Origin: Mercenaria mercenaria
Taxonomy: Eukaryota > Mollusca > Bivalvia > Venerida > Veneridae
Assembly: GCF_021730395.1 (NCBI RefSeq)
Contig: NC_069371.1
Span: 75,174,001-75,238,000, forward strand
Direction of reading: 5' to 3'
Length of the DNA: 64,000 nt
Shown piece by piece: positions 56,803-64,000 of this stretch. Both the position numbers and the translations under genes were made by a program. The notes beneath the pieces were generated by a model. It saw only the letters and a list, made by a program, of their open reading frames with translations. It did not search any database and was not told the origin of the DNA. Position 1 is the first letter of the stretch; each line of letters begins with the position of its first letter.

Positions 56803-58682
56803 TTTAGCTCACCTGTCACATAGTGACAAGGTGAGCTTTTGTGATCATCCATCGTCAGTCCGTCCGTCCGTCAACAATTTCTTGTCTGCAAGATAGTGGT
56901 TTCATTTATGATCTGATTTTAAGCAAACTTGCACACAACTTGTATCACCATAAGATCTCGGTTCCTTTCTTGAACTGACCTGATCCCATTATGGGTTCAA
57001 GAGTTATGGCCCCTGAAGGGCCAAAATTAGCTATCTTGACCTTGTCTGCACAATAGCAGCTTTATTTTTGATTTGATTTTTTACTAAACTTGCACACAAC
57101 TTGTATCACCATGAGATCTTGGTTCGTTTCTTGAACTGGCCAGATTCCATTATGGGTTCCAGAGTTATGGCCCCTGAAAGGGCCAAAATTAGCTATTTTG
57201 ACCTTGTCTGCACAATAGCAGCTACATTTATGATTTTATTTTAACCAAACTTGCACACAACTTGTATCATCATAAGATCTAGGTTCCTTTTTTGAACCGG
57301 CCAGATCCCTTAATGGGTTCAAGAGTTATGGACTCTGAAAGGGTCAAAATTACCTATTTTGACCTTGTCTGCACAATAGCAGCTTCATTTATGGTTTGAC
57401 TTTAACCAATCTTGCACACAACTTGTATCACCACAAGATATTGGTTCCTTTCTTGAACTGGCCAGATTCAATTATGGGTTCCGGAGTTATGGCCCCAGAT
57501 AGGGCCAGAATTAGCTATTTTGACTTTGTCTGCACAATAGCAGCCTCATTTATGATTTGAATTTAATGAAACCTGCACAAAATTTGTGTCAACATAAGAT
57601 CTTGGTTCCTTTCTTGAACCGGCCAGATCCTGTAATGGGTTCCAGAGTTATGGCCCCTGAAAGGGCCAAAATTAGCTATTTTGTTATCAAAATGGATTTG
57701 TATCTGTAAGTACGTTTAGGACTCATTTGAAATTTCATTATTGCCTTTAGTTGGACTGAGACAATCAGGAAAGATAACTATGGACTGATTTTATGTTAAA
57801 TTACCTCTCTTTATTTCAAATTAAAATGGGTATATCTCCATAACTAATGAAGATACTGATTGGAAATTTCATTTATGCTATCAAATTGACTTGGACAGTC
57901 AGTGAAGATACATATTGACTGAATTTATGACAAATTATCTCCCTTTATTTTTTATGTAAACGAATATACCTAGCAGCTTCTAATGAGATTGTTTTGAAAT
58001 GTTATTTATGTTCCATGGTAAGAAATAGTCATGTTAGATAACTATTGATTGAATGTTTATCAATATGAATACTTTTCTAATATATTGTCAATTACCTCCC
58101 CTGATTCCAATAAAAATGGATTTATCTCAGTAAGTATTTATAGGACTCATTTGAAATTTCATTATTGTCATTAGTTAGACTGAAACAATCAGGGTAGATA
58201 ACTATGGACTGATTTTATGTCAAATTACCTCCCTTTATTTCAAATTAAAATGGATTTATCTCGGTAACCAATGAAGGTTCTGATTTGAAATGTCATTTAT
58301 GCCATCAGATTGTCTCGGACAATCAGGGTAGATAACTTTTGACTGAATATATGACAGATTACCTCCCTTTATTTCATGTAAATGAATATACCTCGGCAGA
58401 ATCTAATGAGATTGGTTTTAAATGTTATTTAAGTCTTCCAGGGTAAGAAATAGTCATGCTAGTACAAAAATGCAGCATTTGAGAGTAGGATGCTCAAACT
58501 TGATATTGAAATTGGCCCTGACTAGTATGTGACCCATAGGTCAAAAGGGACTGTTACAACAAAATGTTTATCCTGATGATATTTTATGTGTATGCCTATG
58601 TGATCTTTGTCAAAACTTGATCTTATCATTAAGAGCAATGGTACTTAGGTGAGCGATATAGGGCCATCATGGCCCTCTTGTT
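56802..58682. mobile_element. Large tandem-repeat element, TTAGCTCACC...GGCCCTCTTG
   Basis: The head 'ttttagctcacctgtcac' and 'gtgacaaggtgagctttt' form a short hairpin. Next come five ~161-bp units ('tgcacaatagcagc' at 57,049, 57,211, 57,372 and 57,532, a diverged first at 56,885). A second set of ~150-bp units ('tacctccctttatttcaaat', 'gatttatctc') fills 57,690-58,450. The tail is 'ggtgagcgatatagggcc' and 'atggccctcttg'. It encodes nothing. The tail is shared with the element ending at 60,464. Confidence 0.8.
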
Positions 58683-59131
58683 TGTATTAAGACTTTAAAA
58701 AATATCGTGACTCGGCTGTTTGACAAATTCTAAGTTTCTGGACACCGTCGATTATATAGTTGTTACTGAGATACTTCCAATATTTCATGAACAATGCCCC
58801 TGTTTTACTTAGAATTTCAGGTTAATATTGATTCGCTTTCACGATATTTCTGTTATTACAGAAGGCATTTGATTCACACTTAAAATAGGTCCTCATTATA
58901 AGACACAAGGTTCATAACCCTTGTATAAATATTTTATGAATTGTGTCCCTTTTTACATAAAATTTCTGTTTTGCATCATAAAATGGATTTGATTCGAACT
59001 TAAAATGATTGTTCTGCATCATCACCCACATCATATGACTCAAGGCCCATAACTCTGACACCAGTCTTTTATGAATTATGCCCCCTTTTTCAGGTTGAAG
59101 ATGTGGTTAACTTTTGCTCTATCTCAGTTTT

Positions 59132-60464
59132 TATCGCACCAGAGCACGAAGTCACCGGTCATTGTCCGGCGTCGTGCGTCAACATTTGCCTTGTTATCAT
59201 TCTAGAGACCACAGTTGTAACCTAATCTTTATGAAACTTGGTCAGAATGTTTGTCTTGGTGATCTCTTGGTCATCTTTGAAATTGGGTCATGTGGGGTCA
59301 AGAACTAGGTCAGTAGGCCAGATCAAAGGAAAACCTTGTTAACACTCTAGAGGCCACATTTATGACCCTTTCTTCATGAGACTTGGTCAGAACTTTTATT
59401 TTGAAGACCTCTAGGCCAGATTCCAAACTGGGTCATGTGGAGTCAAAAACTAGGTCACTAGGCCAGATAGGAAAATCTTTAGAGACCACATTTAAAGTTT
59501 GAAACTCATGATAATTGGTCTGAATGTTTGTCTTGATGACCTCTAGGTCAAGATCGAATCTGGGTCATGTTGGGTCAAAAACTAGGTCGCCCGGTCAAAT
59601 TAAAGGAAAAACTTGTTACCATTAAGAGGCTACATTTATGACCCTGTCTTCATGAATCTTGGTCAGAATGTTTATCTTGATGATATTTAGGTCAAGTTCG
59701 AATCTGGGTCATGTGGGTCAAAAACTAGGTCACTAGGCCAGATTAAAGGAAAATCTTGTTAACACTCTAGAGACTACATTTTAAGCTTGAAACTCGTGAG
59801 AATTGGTCAGAATGTTTGTCCTGATTAAATCTAGCTAAAGTTTGAAAATGGATCATCTTGGGTCAAAAAACTAGGTCACCCAGTCAAATCAAAGAAAAAC
59901 AAAACAATAGGGGCTGCATTTTTCATCTGATGTGCATGAAACTTGGTCAGAAGGTTTGTCTCAACGAAATCTCGGATGAGTTTTTATCTGGGTCACGTAG
60001 GGTCAAAAACTAGGTCAAATAAAAGAAAAAGCTTGTTTACACTCTAGAAGCCACATTTTTATTCAGTCTGCATATAACTTGGTCAGAATGTTTGGTATCA
60101 TGAATCTTGGTCAAATTAAAGAAAATGCTTGTTTACACTTGGGCCACATTTTTGGTCCAATCTTAATGAAAACTGGTCAGAATATTTGTCTCCATGAAAT
60201 TTCGGATGAGTTAAAAATTGGGTCCGGTTGGGGTAAAAACTAGGTCACTAGGCCAAGTCGAAGAAAAATCTTGTTTACACTCTAGAGGCAGGCATTTTTG
60301 CTCCAATCTTCATGAAACTTGGTCAGAATGTTTATCTCCTTGAAAACTTGGATAAGTTGAAACTTGGCCATGTGGTGTCACAAACTGGGTCACTGGTTCA
60401 AACATGTTAACACTGCTATGGTGTGTTACTCTGGTGAGCGACATAGGGCCGTCTTGGCCCTCTT
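59132..60464. mobile_element. Large tandem-repeat element, ~145-bp units
   Basis: 'aactaggtca' or a close variant recurs at 59,303, 59,448, 59,579, 59,723, 59,869, 60,008 and 60,238, with 'cttggtcagaatgttt' and 'cttgtt.acactctaga' between. The head is 'tttatcgcaccagagcacg'. The tail 'ggtgagcgacatagggcc' and 'ttggccctctt' is nearly that of the preceding element, although the internal units are unrelated. Confidence 0.8.
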
Positions 60465-60734
60465 CAAACTTGAAATGGTTGTTCCACATTATCAGCCACA
60501 TGGTATGACACATGGTGCATTACTTTTGAAGATATTTTCTACGAATCATGTCCCTTTTCTTCTTAGTCAATGTGTTGATACACGTTCACTTTATTTTTTA
60601 ATACTTTAAATTCATTTGCCTCAGACATATTATTCAATATCATCTCCCACAGTTGGGCCATTAAACACTCCAGTGATAGATCTGGCATGCCCTGTTTCAC
60701 TATCCAGCACCGAAATAGCCAAGCTCGCTGTACC

Positions 60735-61215
60735 CTATGACAGCTGTTGTTTAATGTTCAGGTCCCTGTGACCTTTGACCTATTGACCCAAAAACAATAG
60801 GAGACATTTACTTCATAAGCCAGGTCATGCTACCAAGTTTGTAGATTTTAGGTCAAGTGGTTTTCAATTTATTTAGCAGATACAGTTTTCAAGGTCCAGG
60901 CCCCTGTGACCTTGACAGTTGACTGACCCGCCCCCTCCCCATCGCAAAAAAAAGTGTCATCTACTTCATAAGCCCAATCACGTTATTAAGTTTGAAGATT
61001 CTGGGACAAGTGATTCTCAACTTACATTGTAGAAACCGTTTTTAATGTTCAGGTACCTGTGACCTTGACCTTTGACACACTTGATCCAAAAACAATGGAG
61101 CCATCTTCTTCAATCACGCCACCAATTTTGAATGTTCTGGGTGGGTCAAGTGGTTCTCAAGTTATTGGGCGGAAAACGTTCGCTCTTCCGACCGATCTAC
61201 CGAGCGACATAAAAA
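60735..61215. repeat. Tandem repeat, three ~145-155-bp units
   Basis: 'ttcaggt.cctgtgaccttgac' variants occur at about 60,757, 60,893 and 61,048, followed each time by 'cttcataagcc..atcacg' and 'gtggttctcaa' variants. It is probably the body of another bivalve tandem-repeat element. Confidence 0.7.
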
Positions 61216-61254
61216 GCAATTTACCTAAGCTTTTTCGAACGGGTATAGCTATAA

Positions 61255-61570
61255 TGATTGTAGGCTGTAGATGATCCTTATTGTTTGGGGGTCAAAGGTC
61301 AAGGCCACAATGGTATTGACACTGAAAATAGGTCTCACTAAAGGACGCTTCAGACTTTGGGGTTAGTAGGTCAAAGGTCTATGTCACAGTGAAATCGAGA
61401 CTGAAAATGGTTTAAGCTCAATAACTAAAGAATACTTTGACCTACAGTCAACAATTTTCATTTGATGATATCCTTTGGTCAGTAGATGACCCTTGTATTG
61501 TCTTGGGTATAAGATATTCAAAGGGCAAGGTCAAAGTGATCTTAGGATTGAAAATTGGACAGGCCTTGAT
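61255..61570. repeat. Tandem repeat, diverged units
   Basis: 'gggggtcaaaggtcaaggcc', 'gttagtaggtcaaaggtc' and 'attcaaagggcaaggtc' mark three diverged units with 'gactgaaaatagg'-like words between. Non-coding. Confidence 0.55.
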
Positions 61571-61784
61571 GAGGGGCTTACATGTTTTTACAAACTCATC
61601 TTGTTTCTCTTATAATCAACTCAACTTATTCTACTCATCGTGCAGTTTCCACTACATAAGAATATTTCCCACCAAGCGAATCCCCTATATAATGCTAATA
61701 GAATAGATGCTTTTGTTGATAATTATGATAAAAAGAACATAACGAATCATATACGTATATAAGTACTCATTTCCTTTGCTGAAG

Positions 61785-61919
61785 GCAGAGCAACAAGAGG
61801 TACACAATTTAGGTCCTGAAGAAGCTGAGAAGATTAAAAAAATAAAAGCAATACAAAAAGTGGAAACTCCACAGGCCAGTCAACACAACAAAAACGAAAA
61901 TGGTGCAGGCTCGGTTTGA
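61785..61919 (+). CDS. Possible terminal coding exon, Gln/Glu/Lys-rich (unidentified)
   Basis: After 'tttcctttgctgaag' the frame reads AEQQEVHNLGPEEAEKIKK and on for 44 residues, ending GAGSV and TGA at 61,917-61,919. The other two frames stop quickly. The frame stays open upstream to a stop at 61,740, so the exact acceptor (after gaag or gcag) is uncertain. The composition is that of a charged soluble tail, unlike the repeats on either side. The TGA lies within the loop of a hairpin. Beyond it the same frame has one more TGA (61,983) and no TAA or TAG until 62,124. No family recognised. Confidence 0.35.
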   Translation, partial: AEQQEVHNLGPEEAEKIKKIKAIQKVETPQASQHNKNENGAGSV

Positions 61920-61997
61920 TTGAGCCTGTTCATGGACGGTAGTGGAAATGCATGTTACCGTCCATGCCCTCTAGCCACTGGTTGAGCAGAACTCAAC
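61906..61997 (+). other. Three consecutive perfect hairpins
   Basis: (1) CAGGCTC at 61,906-61,912 pairs with GAGCCTG at 61,922-61,928, loop 9. (2) CATGGACGGTA at 61,931-61,941 pairs with TACCGTCCATG at 61,956-61,966, loop 14. (3) GTTGAG at 61,981-61,986 pairs with CTCAAC at 61,992-61,997, loop 5. All stems are perfect and they fall within 92 bases, partly overlapping the end of the exon-like frame. As RNA this would be strongly structured. The function is unknown. Confidence 0.8.
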
Positions 61998-62126
61998 ATC
62001 TACGAGTACACATGCTACAAGTACAAAAACAATTTAGAGACATCCACAGACTGTCCTGTTAGGCCTGAGGATCTTCCCACCATACAGCCTCCCACCTCGT
62101 CCGTCAGAAACAACGAGGAACTGTAA

Positions 62127-64000
62127 ATGGAGTGCACATCAAACATGCGATACGTCATAGAATAGCCGTGTTTAACTGAAGAACCGGAAGTGTGTTGTAA
62201 ATTTATAAAGCTGACGACTTGTGTAGTATTTGGCAGCATTCTGCCCAACTTAAAATTATTTTAGATGCATTACATTTACACCGCTAGCGTTGTTTTGAAA
62301 AATAACTCCAATACATACCTTTAAACAAGTGATTAGTATAAATCATGTAAACTAGCATAGTTCTTTATACAAATTATTTAAACTGCAAATAACACGTTTT
62401 ATTTATTTGAATACAAATAACTCGACAAGGTGCCGTATATAGTGCCTTCTAGTGATTATAACATTTTGAATGACTCCTTAGATCTATGAGAATTATAGGA
62501 TCAGTCAATAACATATGGATATGTTCAAACCAGGTCATTCAATGTATAGAAAAGTCAATACACGTCAGTCATGAATATCACATTTTTGAGAAGATATATG
62601 TTTAGACATAGGAATTGTTTCCTTTTGACCTCTGTTTATTTTTAGATGCCGCAAAAACTGGTCACATGACCAGAACTCTTCTGTTTTGGAGGTATTTTAG
62701 TCAGAATTTGGCGAGGTAGTTGTTCTCGTAGTAGGATTTCATTTTTAGTGTTTATTTTAAAGGCAGGATTTGATCAGTGGTATCCTTGACAACGAACCTG
62801 GCTAGCAGCACTTTTGGATAGGGTATCGGCAGGATAGCTTAAGACGACAAAATCTGCAGTAACTAGGACTCACGGTTGGTACAGTTTCAGTGAACTTAAC
62901 TATCAGAAATACTAAAATCAAAGCAGAACGTTTATTAAGACAGAATTGTGATCTAGTGGCATTGCCGATCAACAGATTTTTAAGTAACTAAGGCGATTAA
63001 ACATTCAGAAATTGTAGTAATTCCAGGCTTGAACTTGTCACCTATTTCTCTTACAAATTAAAAAAAAAAACGAACATAGCCCGTTTTAGACAGCAGTTTT
63101 TGAAAGTATCTTTTATAAAGTATAAATGTAATTAGATCTATCTGATATTTTGTCTGAAGGTGAATAATGCAGCAAGTCTGAGAGAAATTCACTATGCATG
63201 ATATCACAGTTAATTAATTAATTGGTAATGGGGATCAATCATTCACAATTTTTTTTTCTCTCTTCAAAGCCTAAATTTCCTGTCTTATCACAAAACTCTG
63301 AAACTAACTGATATCTCTATAATTTGTCATCTTTTCGGAATCATCTCCCTTTAGTGCATATACAAACTATTGTTACAGTTTTTACCTCAGTCATGCTGTC
63401 AGTTCTGATATCAAATTTATTTGGGATATTTAAAACATTATTGCTTACTGAGTTACTCTGTGGTTTATAACACTTGTTTGATTCTATTTGTTTTTGTGTA
63501 GTTTTATTTAGATCATTTTGTGTAGAGGCTCTAGTTTGAGCAAGTAAACATTGGTATTCTTTGGGATTCCCGATTTGATTGGTTCGAGCTTGAATTTGAT
63601 TGGCTCACATGAGATAGACACGGTAGTCATAAGACCATGTGACTGAAAACCTGGGCAGATCTTGGCAACCGCTCTAGCAACCAGTTCTATAATTAGATTG
63701 TACACTATATTGATGTCGGTCGGTTTTACGTTAGGAATTTAGTGAGAAAACAACATTAACACACCTAGAACTCCAAACGTTCCGAAAACTAGGACCAACC
63801 TGGATTCCGGTTTTCATATCATTTATGTGCATCTGTTCACAACGAAGCACTGACCCTGAGGACTATGTATGGGAAAATATAAGAGTGAACTAAGTGTTGA
63901 CTGAAAAAGGGCAATATTTATTTTGCCGAACAATACCTTAACAAATATATATTTTCACATATCTGGGCGAAAAATACCGCCTTTGGCGAACAATACATTA
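62127..64000. other. Nothing recognised
   Basis: AT-rich sequence. Small palindromes such as 'ctggtcacatgaccag' (62,659) and a repeated 'cgaacaatac(c/a)tta' near the right edge are the only patterns seen. No coding region is supported. Confidence 0.6.

Noticed and set aside
61785-62126. Selenoprotein with in-frame TGA
   Set aside because: No SECIS-type element (kink-turn core with tandem GA pairs) is recognisable downstream, and the peptide has no known selenocysteine context.

Overview
The window looks like nuclear DNA of a marine bivalve, probably venerid-like. The evidence is AT-rich sequence, one host gene split by long repeat-filled introns, tRNA-derived SINEs and tandem 'repeat-with-termini' elements of bivalve type, and many small inverted-repeat transposons (MITEs). 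The species is inferred from these repeat types, not proven.

Layout. 1-9.5 kb is not trustworthy sequence: bases are smeared into short homopolymer runs, and a MITE and a SINE that occur intact elsewhere in the window can still be recognised there in corrupted form. 9.5-18.5 kb is non-coding, with MITEs and two short tandem arrays. 18.47-40.64 kb (minus strand) holds one complete host gene, the small GTPase ARL5. Its six coding exons join in phase to a 179-residue protein with every expected GTPase motif. About 160 bp upstream of the start codon lie ETS-like and NRF1-like promoter motifs, followed by a 74-bp tandem array. 41.6-48.9 kb holds repeats, two SINEs with target-site duplications, and a 2.4-kb terminal-inverted-repeat (TIR) transposon that may carry a small two-exon gene. 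50.1-51.4 kb is a 5'-truncated, damaged LINE reverse transcriptase. 53.2 kb has a good plus-strand terminal exon of an unidentified gene. 55.6-61.6 kb is a cluster of tandem-repeat mobile elements. 61.74-62.13 kb holds an exon-like reading frame with three adjacent RNA-type hairpins. The last 1.8 kb shows nothing recognisable.

The most striking structure is in ARL5 intron 3. A minisatellite whose unit copies the exon-3 5' splice site was hit by a small MITE. The 3' tip of that MITE was hit by a 1.0-kb hAT-like element. The 3' tip of the hAT-like element was hit by a 6.46-kb fold-back element. The target-site duplications show the order. The fold-back element has 345-bp outer arms about 97% identical, a perfect 8-bp target duplication, and inner arms made of dimeric ~168-bp repeats keyed on a TGCGCTAATA-like motif. 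It has no visible transposase. It resembles fold-back/Galileo-like or MULE-like elements but cannot be assigned from sequence alone, and it is the best candidate here for something undescribed.
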